Assembly (NCBI RefSeq): GCF_000384035.1
Contig: NZ_KB913024.1
Location: 2,714,405-2,778,404, forward strand
DNA from: Actinopolyspora mortivallis DSM 44261
GTDB taxonomy: Bacteria > Actinomycetota > Actinomycetes > Mycobacteriales > Pseudonocardiaceae
Direction of reading: 5' to 3'
DNA: 64,000 bases
Shown here one piece after another: positions 52,061-62,759 of this stretch. A program made the translations under genes and the position numbers. The notes below the pieces were generated by a model. That model made no database searches. It saw only the letters and a list, made by a program, of their open reading frames with translations, and had not been told where the DNA came from. How positions within the stretch are numbered: position 1 is the stretch's first letter; every line of letters begins with the position of its first letter.

Positions 52061-52197
52061 TCGTCGTTCCGTTCGCCCGAGATGACCTCGAAATCACATC
52101 CCCTCTCTGTTCACCACGCGATCAATATTGGCACACCCCACCACCTTCTTGGCGCCTCAACCTCCAAGCACCGGCTCTCCCACCAGATCCGGCAATC

Positions 52198-52246
52198 CAC
52201 TTGGGAACCTCCCGGGGTTTCGGGACACGCTTGGGGTTCCCAAGTG
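52198..52246. repeat. 12-bp inverted repeat with leader-like sequence before cas3
   Basis: CACTTGGGAACC (52198-52209) and GGTTCCCAAGTG (52235-52246) are perfect inverted arms around 25 nt. The left arm and what follows (TTGGGAACCTCCCGGGGT) closely match part of CRISPR leader A. It lies 110 nt upstream of the cas3 start, so it may be an operator for the cas operon that shares a binding motif with the leaders. Confidence 0.6.
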
Positions 52247-52356
52247 ACTCGACGGCTTTTCGGTACCCCCGGATCGGGGCCGGGTAATAGCTGTCGGTTG
52301 CTCGCGATACGTTCCTGACCGATTCCGGTGAGTGATGTAACCGACTGGGGTGAGAG

Positions 52357-54570
52357 GTGTACGCACACAGCGTCAACGTCAACGGCGACAGGCACGGCTT
52401 CTCGGAACACGCGCGTGCCACCGCGGAGCTGGCCGCCCGGTTCGCGGAACCGTTCGGGTACTCCGAGTTGGCACACGCCCTCGGGCTGTTCCACGACTGC
52501 GGGAAAGCTCGGTGCGCGTGGCAGGAAAGGCTGCTGCGAGTCGAGGGCACCGACGAACCCGTCGGCGTTCCCCACAAAGATCTGGGCGCGCACCTGCTGA
52601 AACCAGCGGCGGGTATCGCCGCGATGGCGATCCACGGCCACCACGGCGGACTCTCCAACCGGGAAGAGCTGAAGGAGTTGGATCCGGAGGACGGTGACCT
52701 CACCGACGAGCCGGTGAAACGCTTCCTCGAAGCCCTCCCCGAGGCGAAGGAATTCCTCGACCTGCCGGTGAACTCACTGCTTCCACCGGAGTGGGCCGGC
52801 TCCCGACTGCTGGCCGAACTGGGGATGCGGCTGGTGTTCTCCGCCCTGGTGGACGCCGACCACCTCGACACCTCGGCACACTTCGACGGTCTCGGGGCAC
52901 CACGGATCTCACCCGAGTCCGACATGTCCGCCCTCCGCGACACCTTCGAACGAGCCCGTCAGTGGAAACTCGCGGACAGCGAGGACTCCCCGATCAACCG
53001 GGTCCGCGAGGAGGTCTACCGCACGGCGATCTCACACGCGACGGGACCGACAGGCATCTACGGCATGCCCGCCCCGACCGGGATCGGCAAGACCCTCACC
53101 AGTGCCGGTTTCGGGCTGCACCACGCGGCCGCGCACGGCAAGAAGCGGGTGATCGTGGCGGTTCCGTTCACCACCGTCACCGCTCAGAACGCGGCCGACT
53201 ACCGGGAAATGCTCGGGGCGGAGAACGTGCTGGAGCACCACTCGGCCGTCCGCATGCCGGAGGAGGGCCGGCAGGCGCTGCAGTACCGACACGCCACGGA
53301 GAACTGGGACAGCCCGTTCATCGTGACCACCACGGTGCAGCTGTTCGACTCGTTGTTCTCCCACAAGCCCGCCAGGATGCGCAAGCTGCACCGCCTCGCC
53401 GATTCGGTGATCATTCTCGACGAGGTGCAGGCCCTGCCGCTGCCCGTGCTCACTCCGATTCTCGATGCGCTGCGCACCCTCTCGGAACACTTCGGAACGA
53501 CCGTGCTGCTCACCTCGGCCACCCTGCCCTCGTTCCAGACCCTCGACGTCTGGCGGGACCTGAAAGTTCCCGAGATCGTCGACGCCCCGACCGAACTGTT
53601 CGAGCGGATGCGCCGGGTGAATTACGAGTGGTGGATCGACCCGCGGCCCACGTTGTCGGAGGTCGCCGACCACGCCGCCGAGCACGAACAAGTCTTGCTG
53701 GTCGTGAACACGACCGATGACGCGAGAAAGATCTACCAACACTGGGAGGAGTCCGGCCTCGAGAACATCGTCCACCTCTCGAACAGGATGTGCGGAGCAC
53801 ACCTGAAAACCGAGCTCGACGGAATGCGTGCCCGGCTGGCATCAGGCGAACCGGTCCGCGTGGTGTCCACGCAGCTCATCGAGGCCGGTGTGGACATCGA
53901 CAGCCCGGTGGTCTACCGCGCCATGGCACCAGCCGACTCGTTGCAGCAGGCAGCGGGGCGAGCCAACCGGGAGGGCAAGGGAGCGGAGTTCGGACGGGTG
54001 ATTATCTTCGATGCTTCGGACATGTCGCAGCCCGCTGGCTACCGGATCGGAAGCGATATCACGCGCCAGTACTTCGGTCCGCAGCCCGACGGCTCGATGA
54101 TCGATCCGGACAACCTACAGGTCCTGGACAGCTACTACCAGGTGCTGTACCGGCGTTCCAACACGGAAAACGCCGACCGGGCCACCGCGATTCAGGAAAA
54201 CCGCTCGAAGCTGGATTTCCAGGCCGTGGCGGAAGGACCGAAGCGACCATCCCCGGCGGGTGGACAAGCACGCGAGCCTTCCCTGGCGTTCCGGATGCTC
54301 GACGACGACACCGTTCCGGTGGTGGCGATCAAGTACGACCCCGAGGCCGATCGGCGCCTCAGCCGTCTGCTCAGCGAACCGGAGCGGAGCGGACCACTGC
54401 TGCGCGAACTTCAACCCTACGTCGTGTCGCTGCCGCGTCGACTCCTGCAGGATCCGGGGATCCAGGCGCTCTGCAGGCCCGTACTCGGTGATCTGCACGT
54501 GTGGGACCACGAGTACCACCCGGCCTACGGCATCGACACCTCGACCCTGATCGAAAGGAACGTCTTTTGA
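52357..54570 (+). CDS. cas3: CRISPR-associated helicase/nuclease Cas3 (type I-C)
   Basis: A 737-residue Cas3 with N-terminal HD nuclease and SF2 helicase domains. HD features are YAHSVNVNG at the start, GLFHDCGKARCAW near residue 45 and AIHGHHGGL near 90. The helicase has Walker A PAPTGIGKTLTSAG near 240, DEVQALPLP at 355, VLLTSATLP near 385, and motif VI QQAAGRANREGKG near 530. It unwinds and degrades target DNA after Cascade binding. The GTG at 52357 starts immediately before YAHS. The next gene overlaps its stop. Confidence 0.97.
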   Translation: MYAHSVNVNGDRHGFSEHARATAELAARFAEPFGYSELAHALGLFHDCGKARCAWQERLLRVEGTDEPVGVPHKDLGAHLLKPAAGIAAMAIHGHHGGLSNREELKELDPEDGDLTDEPVKRFLEALPEAKEFLDLPVNSLLPPEWAGSRLLAELGMRLVFSALVDADHLDTSAHFDGLGAPRISPESDMSALRDTFERARQWKLADSEDSPINRVREEVYRTAISHATGPTGIYGMPAPTGIGKTLTSAGFGLHHAAAHGKKRVIVAVPFTTVTAQNAADYREMLGAENVLEHHSAVRMPEEGRQALQYRHATENWDSPFIVTTTVQLFDSLFSHKPARMRKLHRLADSVIILDEVQALPLPVLTPILDALRTLSEHFGTTVLLTSATLPSFQTLDVWRDLKVPEIVDAPTELFERMRRVNYEWWIDPRPTLSEVADHAAEHEQVLLVVNTTDDARKIYQHWEESGLENIVHLSNRMCGAHLKTELDGMRARLASGEPVRVVSTQLIEAGVDIDSPVVYRAMAPADSLQQAAGRANREGKGAEFGRVIIFDASDMSQPAGYRIGSDITRQYFGPQPDGSMIDPDNLQVLDSYYQVLYRRSNTENADRATAIQENRSKLDFQAVAEGPKRPSPAGGQAREPSLAFRMLDDDTVPVVAIKYDPEADRRLSRLLSEPERSGPLLRELQPYVVSLPRRLLQDPGIQALCRPVLGDLHVWDHEYHPAYGIDTSTLIERNVF

Positions 54571-55235
54571 ATCGGGAACTGCCGAAATCTCCCGAGGGAG
54601 CCCCACCTCTGACCGTTCAGGTCTGGGGCCAGGGGGCGCTGTTCACCCGTCCGGAGCTCAAGGTGGAACGAGTCACCTACCCCGTGATGACACCGACCGC
54701 CGCCATCGGTGTGCTCGAAGCGATCTTCTGGAAGCCGGAGTTCGGTTGGCGACCGGTGGCCATCGACGTGCTCGAGCCGATCCACCAGTTCACCCAGAAA
54801 CGCAACGAGACCACCGACCTGGTCATGCTGGAGGACGCGGTCAAGCACGAAACCACGGTGGACTCGCCGGGAAACCGGACCCAGCGGAACTCGATATGCC
54901 TACGCGACGTGGCATACCGCATCCACGCCCACGTGGAGCTCCGGGAACACGCAACCAAACCGGAGGCGGCTTACCGCGACCAGTTCCGGCGGCGGGTGGA
55001 ACGTGGCCAGTGCTTCCACCAGCCCTACCTCGGGACACGCGAGTTCAGCGCGCACTTCGGCCCCGCGGACGACAGCGAACCGCAGCCGATCACCGAGGAC
55101 CTGGGGATCATGCTGCACAGCGTGCACTACGGCGCGAAGTCCCCGTCGTTCTCCTGGTTCACCGCCAGGCTGGAATCCGGCCGGATGCACATTCCTCGCA
55201 CCGGCATCAACGCGGGTGTCCCGGTGGAGGCGTGA
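54567..55235 (+). CDS. cas5c: Cas5c (Cas5d), type I-C Cascade subunit and crRNA endoribonuclease
   Basis: A 222-residue RAMP protein. In type I-C, which lacks cas6, Cas5c cuts the pre-crRNA and stays on the 5' handle. Features are LTVQVWGQGALFTRPELKVE near residue 14, RVTYPVMTPTAAIGVLEAIF near 33, and the tail RQCFHQPYLGTREF-like segment (CFHQPYLGTREFSAHFGPAD near 150). The TTG start overlaps the cas3 stop (TTGA) and has AAAGGA 7 nt upstream; no later start is as good. It is followed by cas8c with a 1-nt overlap. Confidence 0.95.
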   Translation: MNRELPKSPEGAPPLTVQVWGQGALFTRPELKVERVTYPVMTPTAAIGVLEAIFWKPEFGWRPVAIDVLEPIHQFTQKRNETTDLVMLEDAVKHETTVDSPGNRTQRNSICLRDVAYRIHAHVELREHATKPEAAYRDQFRRRVERGQCFHQPYLGTREFSAHFGPADDSEPQPITEDLGIMLHSVHYGAKSPSFSWFTARLESGRMHIPRTGINAGVPVEA

Positions 55236-57019
55236 TGCTGCTACAACGACTGGTCGAGTACACGAAACAACACACCACCACACAACCCTTCCACCGACGG
55301 CGTGAGTTCCGCTGGCAACTCGCGTTGTACAGCGACAACCACCGCGAGCCCCGACTCGCTTCCCTCGTGGATCCGGACGACAGGAAGTCGCGCGGCCCGG
55401 CACATCTGACTCCGGCCGTGACCCGCACCGTCGGCGTCGCACCGCAGCTGGGCGCCGACGACGTGCAGTACGTGCTCGGATGGGGCGACGACAATACCGA
55501 CCCCGAACGGGTGCGCCAGTGCCACGAGGCCTTCGTGCGGCTCATCGAGGAGTGGGCGAACAGCGCGGCCGAGACGGACGCTGCCGCCCGTGTCGTGCGG
55601 GAGTTCTACGCCAACGGCGGAGTGGACGAGCTGGCGGTTCCGCAGGAGCCGTACACCGCGAAGCAGGGCGTGCTCATCACCGTGGACGAGGTTCCGATCA
55701 TCGAGCACGAGTCGCTGCGCCGGTTCTGGGTGCAGGAAGTGGCCAGGCGCAAGAGCGGCGGCAACGAGGGGCTATGTCTGGTGTGCGGCCATCACGCCCC
55801 GTTGGCCGAGACCATCCCCGGCAAACTGGCCAAACGGCTCGTCCCTGGAGCGGGTAACGATCCTGCGCTGGTCAGCGTCAACGAGATGGTGTTCGGCTAC
55901 GGACTGACGAAGGGGCTGCGCAACACGCCGATCTGCTTCGACTGCGGCGACGCTGTCAACACCGGCCTCACCCACCTGCTCGACTCCGAGCACGTCGTGC
56001 GCTTTCCACGGCAGGACAGCGCCATGGCGTGGTGGACGCTCGGGGAGCCCGACGACGACTTCCTGTCTGCGATGTCTACTCGACCGAACGCCGACTCGGT
56101 CACCAGGTTGATCAGCCGGATGCACAACGGGCGGCTCGGTGCTGCCGGCAAGCGTGCCGAGGAGTTCTCCGGGGACCGGTTCTGCTCGGTCACACTGGGC
56201 GGGAATTCCTCGCGGGTCGTGATCCGCGACTGGATCGACAGACCGCTCGAGGAGGTCATGAACAACCTCGCCCGGTGGTACGAGGACATTCTCGTAACTT
56301 CCCGATGGGAAGCGGGAGAGGTGCCCAGCGGCTACTGGAGCTTGGTGCTGGCCACCGGCAGGTGGGACTCGGAACGCAGAACGTATGCCGACCTGACCTC
56401 GAACTCGGCTCGTCGCCCCGAGCACGTGCAGCGTGACCTGTTGAGCACCTGCCTCCGGGGCAGCCCCCTCCCGACCTCGGTGCTGCACCACGTGCTGGGA
56501 CGTGTCGCCGCGGACGGTCACCTCGATGTTCCGCGAGCAGCGCTGCTGCGGCTGGCGCTGCGTCGTCATCCTTCCAAGGAGGTTCACATGTCACCAGGTC
56601 TGGACGACAACCGCACGGACACGCCGTACGTGTCCGGCAGGATCTTCGCCCATCTCGAACAGATCCAGTACCACGCCAGCGACGGGCAGCTGAACGCCAC
56701 CTTCGGCGACAGGTTCCTGTCCTCGGCGATCGGCAATCCGACCCCGGCCATCCTCGCGGGTGAAAAACTCGCCACTTCGTGGCTGGCCAAACTGCGGCGT
56801 CGCGGGGACACCAAGGCCAAGGCCAACGCGCTCGGACAGAAGTTGTCCGAGCTCCGCAAGCTGATCGATCCGGGGCGTAGCACGACCGGCTACCTCTCGC
56901 CCGATCAGCAGGCGATGTTCCTGCTGGGCTACCACCACCAGAAGGCCCACGACATGGACCAGGCCCGCAAACACAAAGCCGAGAAGGGATCGGACTCGGA
57001 CTCCGAGACCGAAAACTGA
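55235..57019 (+). CDS. cas8c: Cas8c (Csd1), type I-C Cascade large subunit
   Basis: A 594-residue Cas8c, the subunit that recognises the PAM and recruits Cas3. It starts MLLQRLVEYTKQHTTTQPFH. The family motifs ENGLCLVCG-like (GGNEGLCLVCGHHAPLAETI near residue 175) and LVSVNEMVFGYGLTKGLRNT near 207 are present, with a CxxC pair, and the C-terminus is helical (SPDQQAMFLLGYHHQKAHDM). ATG 55235 overlaps the cas5c stop (TGATG), with GGAGG upstream. In type I-C systems an internal start also yields a small Cas11-like subunit; a candidate is the ATG at 56588 preceded by AAGGAGG. Confidence 0.95.
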   Translation: MLLQRLVEYTKQHTTTQPFHRRREFRWQLALYSDNHREPRLASLVDPDDRKSRGPAHLTPAVTRTVGVAPQLGADDVQYVLGWGDDNTDPERVRQCHEAFVRLIEEWANSAAETDAAARVVREFYANGGVDELAVPQEPYTAKQGVLITVDEVPIIEHESLRRFWVQEVARRKSGGNEGLCLVCGHHAPLAETIPGKLAKRLVPGAGNDPALVSVNEMVFGYGLTKGLRNTPICFDCGDAVNTGLTHLLDSEHVVRFPRQDSAMAWWTLGEPDDDFLSAMSTRPNADSVTRLISRMHNGRLGAAGKRAEEFSGDRFCSVTLGGNSSRVVIRDWIDRPLEEVMNNLARWYEDILVTSRWEAGEVPSGYWSLVLATGRWDSERRTYADLTSNSARRPEHVQRDLLSTCLRGSPLPTSVLHHVLGRVAADGHLDVPRAALLRLALRRHPSKEVHMSPGLDDNRTDTPYVSGRIFAHLEQIQYHASDGQLNATFGDRFLSSAIGNPTPAILAGEKLATSWLAKLRRRGDTKAKANALGQKLSELRKLIDPGRSTTGYLSPDQQAMFLLGYHHQKAHDMDQARKHKAEKGSDSDSETEN

Positions 57020-57050
57020 CCCCCACTACTTCCCGGGAAAGGAACCAGCA

Positions 57051-57947
57051 ATGGCCATCGAACCGCACCTCGACCCGACCGTGCGCCACGACATGGTGTT
57101 CCTGTTCGACGTCGCCGACGGCAACCCCAACGGCGACCCCGACTTCGACAACCGGCCCCGCATGGACGAGGAAACCGGACACGGCCTGGTCAGCGACGTG
57201 GCGATCAAGCGCAAGGTGCGCGACAGCCTGCCCATGGCCGCCCAGGGTGTCGACAACGAAGACCGCTACGGCATCTTCGTCGAAGCCGGTCACGCGCTGA
57301 ACACCAAGCTGGGCGCCTCCAAGACCGAGACCGGTTTGGACAAGAAGAAGTCCCTCACCGACGAGGACCGCAGAACGGCGCGCTCCTGGCTGACCGAGCG
57401 CTACGCGGACATGCGCCTGTTCGGGGCCGTGCTCAACACCGGAACCACCAAGGACCTCGGCCAGATCTACGGCCCGGTGCAGGTGACCAACGCCCGGAGC
57501 GTCGATCCGGTGATGCCGCAGCACCACGCCATCACCCGCATCACCCAGACCAAGCAGGAGGACATCGACAAGGGCGAGACCACCGAGATGGGCGGCAAGT
57601 GGACCGTTCCCTACGCCCTCTACCGTGCCGAGATCTACTACTCGGCCAGCCGCGGCCAGCAGACCGGTGTGGACAGCAAGGACCTGGAGCTGTTCTACCG
57701 CACGCTGGCCATGATGTTCGATCACGATCGTTCCTCCGCGCGCGGAACCATGACCGCCCGTGGGCTGTACGTGTTCAGCCACGACAACGCGTTCGGCAGT
57801 GCCCCCGCGCACACCCTGCTCAGCAGGGTGGAGGTCCCCTCGGCCACGGCGGCCGGGAAAGTTCCCCGCGGTTTCGGCGACTACACCGTCAGCGTGGCCG
57901 ACGACGACCTGCCGCGCGGAGTGACGATGACCAAGGTTGTCGCCTGA
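57051..57947 (+). CDS. cas7c: Cas7c (Csd2), type I-C Cascade backbone
   Basis: A 298-residue Cas7 that forms the helical backbone along the crRNA spacer. The family start is HDMVFLFDVADGNPNGDPDF (residues 11-30), followed by NRPRMDEETGHGLVSDVAIK, VQVTNARSVDPVMPQHHAIT and a glycine-rich ARGTMTARGLYVFSHDNAFG. GGGAAAGGA precedes the ATG at 57051. The gap to cas8c is 31 nt, the largest in the operon. Confidence 0.97.
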   Translation: MAIEPHLDPTVRHDMVFLFDVADGNPNGDPDFDNRPRMDEETGHGLVSDVAIKRKVRDSLPMAAQGVDNEDRYGIFVEAGHALNTKLGASKTETGLDKKKSLTDEDRRTARSWLTERYADMRLFGAVLNTGTTKDLGQIYGPVQVTNARSVDPVMPQHHAITRITQTKQEDIDKGETTEMGGKWTVPYALYRAEIYYSASRGQQTGVDSKDLELFYRTLAMMFDHDRSSARGTMTARGLYVFSHDNAFGSAPAHTLLSRVEVPSATAAGKVPRGFGDYTVSVADDDLPRGVTMTKVVA

Positions 57948-58583
57948 TGTACCCGGCGGAAAGAGCGGACGAACCAGCGTGGTCGAGCATTCCGATCGCC
58001 GCGATCGAGCACTACGCCTACTGCCCCAGGCAGGCCGCGCTGATTCACCTCGAACGCTACTTCGAGGACAGCGCGGAGACGGCGCGAGGGCAGATCGCCC
58101 ACAGCGCCGTCGATCGCGGCGATTCGAGAACGAGCAGATCGGGACAGAGACGGTGGACCGCCTTACCGGTGTGGGACGACGACCTCGGCATCCACGGCAT
58201 CTGTGACGTGGTGGAGTTCGGTGCCGACGGGCCCGTGCCGGTGGAGCACAAGTCCGGCAGCTACCGCCCGAAAAGCGCGGCGGATCTGCAGGTGGCCGCG
58301 CAGGTGCTGTGCCTGCGCGGCATGTTCGACTCCCCTGTTCCGAAGGGCATCGTCTTCGCGGGCAAGCACCGACGGCGCTACGAGGTGACTGTCGACGACT
58401 CGCTCGGGAACCGACTGCGCGAAACCGTGAGCGAACTGCGCGAAACGCTGCGCTCCGAAGTGGTTCCCGAGGCGGTCAACGACTCGCGATGCGATCGGTG
58501 TTCGTTGCGTGCGGGGTGCATGCCCGAAGCGAACGTTCGGCCTTCCGCCTCGTTGTTCACACCACTACCCCTGGGGGAATGGG

Positions 58584-58591
<8 letters not shown>
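57947..58591 (+). CDS. cas4: Cas4 nuclease
   Basis: A 214-residue Fe-S nuclease that trims prespacers and fixes PAM orientation with Cas1-Cas2. Cysteines of the cluster are in EHYAYCPRQAALIHLER near residue 21 and in CDRCSLRAGC near 182. The RecB-like nuclease motifs are ICDVVEFGADGPVPVEHKSG (residues 82-101, with the catalytic D...E.K) and LQVAAQVLCLRG. ATG 57947 overlaps the cas7c stop (TGATG). Confidence 0.96.
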
Positions 58592-59896
<1,305 letters not shown>

Positions 59897-60053
59897 GTTT
59901 CCGGCAAGAACGTGATCGAGTGTCGTTGTACGACTTCGGAGGTGCAAGCGTGTCTCGACACGCCGCGAGGTTCCCAAGCAGCTGCTCGGCGTGTCGGTCA
60001 CGGGATGGTCACAGTGGCGAGGTGGCTACCCTGGAAATCCCTGCTCAATCGCC
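59897..60053 (+). promoter_or_regulatory. Leader of CRISPR array C
   Basis: Read on the minus strand it contains CTGTGACCATCCCGTGACC, GACACGCCGAGCA, TTGGGAACCTCGCGGCGTGT and CACGCTTGCACCTCCGAAG, matching leaders A and B block by block. It separates cas2 from the first repeat. Confidence 0.82.
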
Positions 60054-60384
60054 GTGGCGCCAGTCCTGCGGGGCTGGCGAGGATCGCAACCCACGAGGAC
60101 GTAGCGGGGTCGAGCCACGCGAAGCAGTGGCGCCAGCCCTGCGGGGCTGGCGAGGATCGCAACCTGCAGGACTCGACAGCGCACCTGCTCACCGAGGCCG
60201 TGGCGCCAGCCCTGCGGGGCTGGCGAGGATCGCAACAGGCCCGGACGGACGTGGTGCTTGATGTGCTTGCCGAGTGGCGCCAGTCCTTCGGGGCTGGCGA
60301 GGATCGCAACACCGTCCACGGGTGGGCGGCTTCGCCGCCTCCGCGGAGTGGCGCCAGCCCTCCGGGAGCTGGCGCCACTTCGGT
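60054..60384 (+). CRISPR. CRISPR array C, type I-C, 5 repeats and 4 spacers
   Basis: 37-nt repeats at 60054-60090, 60127-60163, 60200-60236, 60274-60310 and a degenerate terminal one at 60348-60384, with spacers of 36, 36, 37 and 37 nt. The first repeat has GTCC for GCCC, the fourth has the TTCG loop seen in array A. Transcription runs on the plus strand away from cas2. The last repeat touches the end of the convergent flavoprotein gene. Confidence 0.96.
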
Positions 60385-60914
60385 CACCTCGGCTGCAGGA
60401 ACTCGGTGGTTGCCGTGTTCCAGTCGAAGGTGGCCAGGCCGTCGGTGCCGCGGCTGGTGAAGGCATCCGAGTCGAGCAGGCGGAGCCCGGCATCAGTCAG
60501 CAGGCGCGTGTTGGCCGAATAGGCGGGGTGCTGGCGCAGCACGGGTTTCACGCAGGGAACGGCGGTGGTGGGCACACCGCTGACCAGCAGTTCGTTGACC
60601 AGGCTGACCGCCAGGGTGTCGCTGATACCGGCCGCGATCTTGTTGAGGCTGTTGAACGTCACCGGCGCGGCCAGCACGGCATCGGCCCGGGGCAACGGAT
60701 CCCGCTCACTGGGCAGCCGGGGCCGCACACGAACAGGGTGGCCGGTCCGATCGGCCAACACGTCGACCTCGACCCAGCTCGCGGCGGTCGGGCTCAGCAC
60801 CACGCACACCTCCCACCCGGCCTCGTGCAGCAGCCCGACCGGTTCGGCCAGCTCCCGCACCGGCGGTGCGGCCGTACCGATCAGATACACCACCGGTTCG
60901 TCCGATCCGGTCAT
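60384..60914 (-). CDS. Flavoprotein domain protein (phosphopantothenoylcysteine decarboxylase-like)
   Basis: A 176-residue flavoprotein of the PPC-decarboxylase/LanD-like fold: VVYLIGTAAPPVRELAEPVG, VCVVLSPTAASWVEVDVLAD, then LPRADAVLAAPVTFNSLNKI near residue 80 and LAVSLVNELLVSGVPTTAVP, the FMN-binding region with Asn as in TFNSLNK. Housekeeping coaBC is usually a bifunctional fusion; this stand-alone copy is on the island, and such proteins also act in peptide (cysteine decarboxylase) or cofactor pathways. No precursor peptide is adjacent. The ATG at 60914 fits; the frame extending upstream is antisense to a DnaB fragment. Confidence 0.85.
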   Translation of the reverse strand: MTGSDEPVVYLIGTAAPPVRELAEPVGLLHEAGWEVCVVLSPTAASWVEVDVLADRTGHPVRVRPRLPSERDPLPRADAVLAAPVTFNSLNKIAAGISDTLAVSLVNELLVSGVPTTAVPCVKPVLRQHPAYSANTRLLTDAGLRLLDSDAFTSRGTDGLATFDWNTATTEFLQPR

Positions 60915-60941
60915 GGCAGCACCCCCGCACGTTGGGCCAAC

Positions 60942-61067
60942 GGCCGCAGCCCCGGCGAGGCCGACCTGATCCTGGCCAAACAGCGATCCGGACCGACCGG
61001 GGTAGTCACCGTGGCCCACCAGCTGCACTACAGCCGCTTCGTCGACATGGCCCCCGAGCCCGGCTGA
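60942..61067 (+). pseudogene. Replicative helicase DnaB, C-terminal remnant
   Basis: The plus-strand frame reads GRSPGEADLILAKQRSGPTG and VVTVAHQLHYSRFVDMAPEP to a TGA at 61065-61067. This is the typical C-terminal end of DnaB (GEADLILAKHRNGPT...H..H.SRF.DM). The rest of the gene is gone. A DnaB-like gene fits a former plasmid or phage origin of this part of the island. Confidence 0.82.
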
Positions 61068-61345
61068 ACCGCGTCCGGATATGCCCGAATGGTGGGTGCG
61101 GCCAGGGCCACCAGGGTGCGGCCAGTGCCCACCCCGCCGCCGCGACCAGCAACAGGCGGACGTCGACATGCTCGGCCAACGAGCCGACGGTGACCAAGCT
61201 CAGCAGCACGAGCACCAAGTTGCCGAGCTGGAAGCAGGACGCCACCCGGGCAGGCTGCCGCTCGGGCACGTACCGCTGCAGTAGCCAGGCCTGAGTGGCC
61301 AGGTAGTACGAGCCCTCTAGCCCGAAACCGAGCGCGACCACCATC
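61006..61345 (-). pseudogene. Membrane transporter remnant, MFS-like
   Basis: The minus-strand frame reads VMVVALGFGLEGSYYLATQA, WLLQRYVPERQPARVASCFQ and LGNLVLVLLSLVTVGSLAEH, then LLLVAAAGWALAAPWWPW: two or three transmembrane helices with a hydrophilic loop like the end of an MFS carrier. No start or N-terminal part is found. It overlaps the DnaB remnant tail in antisense. Confidence 0.4.
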
Positions 61346-61953
61346 ACCCACCGTCGCTCGCACACATCCCCAGCACCGGCAACCGATTCCCCAACAGCAC
61401 CCCACTGTCCCCGAACGACGACAACACCCGCCCCCACGACCAACCACCGAAATCCCCGCACACACAGCGACGAAGCGGACGAAGACCGGCAGCCGACTCG
61501 GTGACGATCATCCACACATGGAACACACATGAACATGACACACGAAAGGGTCCGCGTTTTACCACGTCATCGCGCTAATGATTGCGATGACCGACTGCTG
61601 CTCACCACCAGGAACAAGCAGGCCGACACGAGCCACGGTTCGACAGGTAGCCGCTCCTGCACATAACTTCTAATCCCCATCAAGAAAATTCACAGTATCA
61701 ACACATTACTCTTTTCAGATTCCAGTAAAAACTTATCATATTTTTATCCTTTTTGCCCGAAAGGATCAATTAGTCGAACAATCGACCGTCAACCGGCCAC
61801 GGCGCCATGTGATGATCATCATTGTTTATTGCCCGACCTCCTGGCGAAAATTAGTGTGATCAACACTGTGTAAGCTATCCGGGAAATCAACAAAACAGGT
61901 TTCTGAGATAAGTTCCACAGTACAGAAAACGCACCCCTGGGAATTAATTGATT
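61346..61953. other. AT-rich intergenic region
   Basis: No supported gene in about 600 nt. The part from 61660 to 61945 is strikingly AT-rich for this genome (for example TTTTATCCTTTTTG near 61741), with runs of A and T, and lies just upstream of the signal-peptide gene at 61954. It may hold its promoter and marks recently acquired DNA. Confidence 0.5.
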
Positions 61954-62350
61954 ATGCGAATGAGAACTCGTTCTGTCGCGGTAGCGGCCATGGCGACTAT
62001 GGCCATGGGACTTGCCTCGCCGATGGCCACGGCCTCCGAATTCGATCGTCAGCGGCAGAAAGAAACAACACAGGCGGTCGAGGTACTGCAGGCGTCCGAT
62101 CAAGTTGACAGGAATGAGCACAGCCGGATTTTGGGATCAGACATGGAAGTACACCAAGTGCGCCGCGTACGTATCCATGATTTTCGTACCAGAAGTCAAA
62201 GCCTATCGGGCAATCAAGGCGTTGGGCGGTGTCGCCGAAACTGCCCGACTGCTGATCGGCGCTGGTAATGCTGCGGAATTCCTTGAGATCGCCGGTGGCG
62301 TTGGATCTCAGATTATCGGTGCAGGCGGCATAGCAAAAAACTGTTTCTAA
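61954..62350 (+). pseudogene. Secreted bacteriocin-like peptide gene, apparently frameshifted
   Basis: ATG 61954 begins MRMRTRSVAVAAMATMAMGL and ASPMATASEF, a clear Sec signal peptide with cleavage at ATA-S, followed by about 25 hydrophilic residues. Near 62098-62112 protein-like sequence passes to the next frame: MSTAGFWDQTWKYTKCAAYV, SMIFVPEVKAYRAIKALGGV, and a Gly/Ile/Ala-rich end GGVGSQIIGAGGIAKNCF at 62350. Two Cys bracket the hydrophobic part. Joined, it would be a 131-residue exported peptide precursor. The ATG at 62114 could instead start a separate 78-residue leaderless peptide. A small membrane protein gene follows 35 nt later. Confidence 0.55.
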
Positions 62351-62385
62351 CACGATAGTATCATTTCGCCGGGAAAGTGAGTGGT

Positions 62386-62649
62386 ATGACTTCGCAAGAA
62401 GGATCACGGGTCCCTGACGGCTGGAAAGCACCGACGCAGATCGCGCTCGCATACGGCATCTTGTATGTCGCGATCACTCTTGCCATCGGACATACCGTTC
62501 AACTCGCCTGGCTGGCGTTGCCGTTCATCGCCCTGTGGGCACTGACCGCTGTGCTGACCCGGTTCGGGCTGCTGCAACGACGTCCCGTTTTCCTGGGGCT
62601 AGCAGGGGTGGCGGTTGTGGCGAGTGTCCTAGCGGCTGTCGCTTCGTAA
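62386..62649 (+). CDS. Small three-helix membrane protein, immunity-like
   Basis: An 87-residue protein: hydrophilic start MTSQEGSRVPDGWKAPTQ, then three hydrophobic helices (IALAYGILYVAITLAIGHTV, LAWLALPFIALWALTAVLTR and PVFLGLAGVAVVASVLAAVA). Its place directly after the secreted peptide gene is that of a self-immunity or export-partner protein. ATG 62386 is used; a GTG at 62377 is in frame. Confidence 0.65.
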   Translation: MTSQEGSRVPDGWKAPTQIALAYGILYVAITLAIGHTVQLAWLALPFIALWALTAVLTRFGLLQRRPVFLGLAGVAVVASVLAAVAS

Positions 62650-62759
62650 CTGTCGAAGGGTGTCTGTCCGATGAGCTACGGGCAGCCACCCCTTCGAGCG
62701 AACACACAGGCAGGCATGGCATTAATCGTGGTGCGGAACGGAGTCAACGGGGGCGGTTG

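Noticed and set aside
59912-60493. ORFs across CRISPR array C
   Set aside because: Same reason: periodic peptides from the 37-nt repeats.
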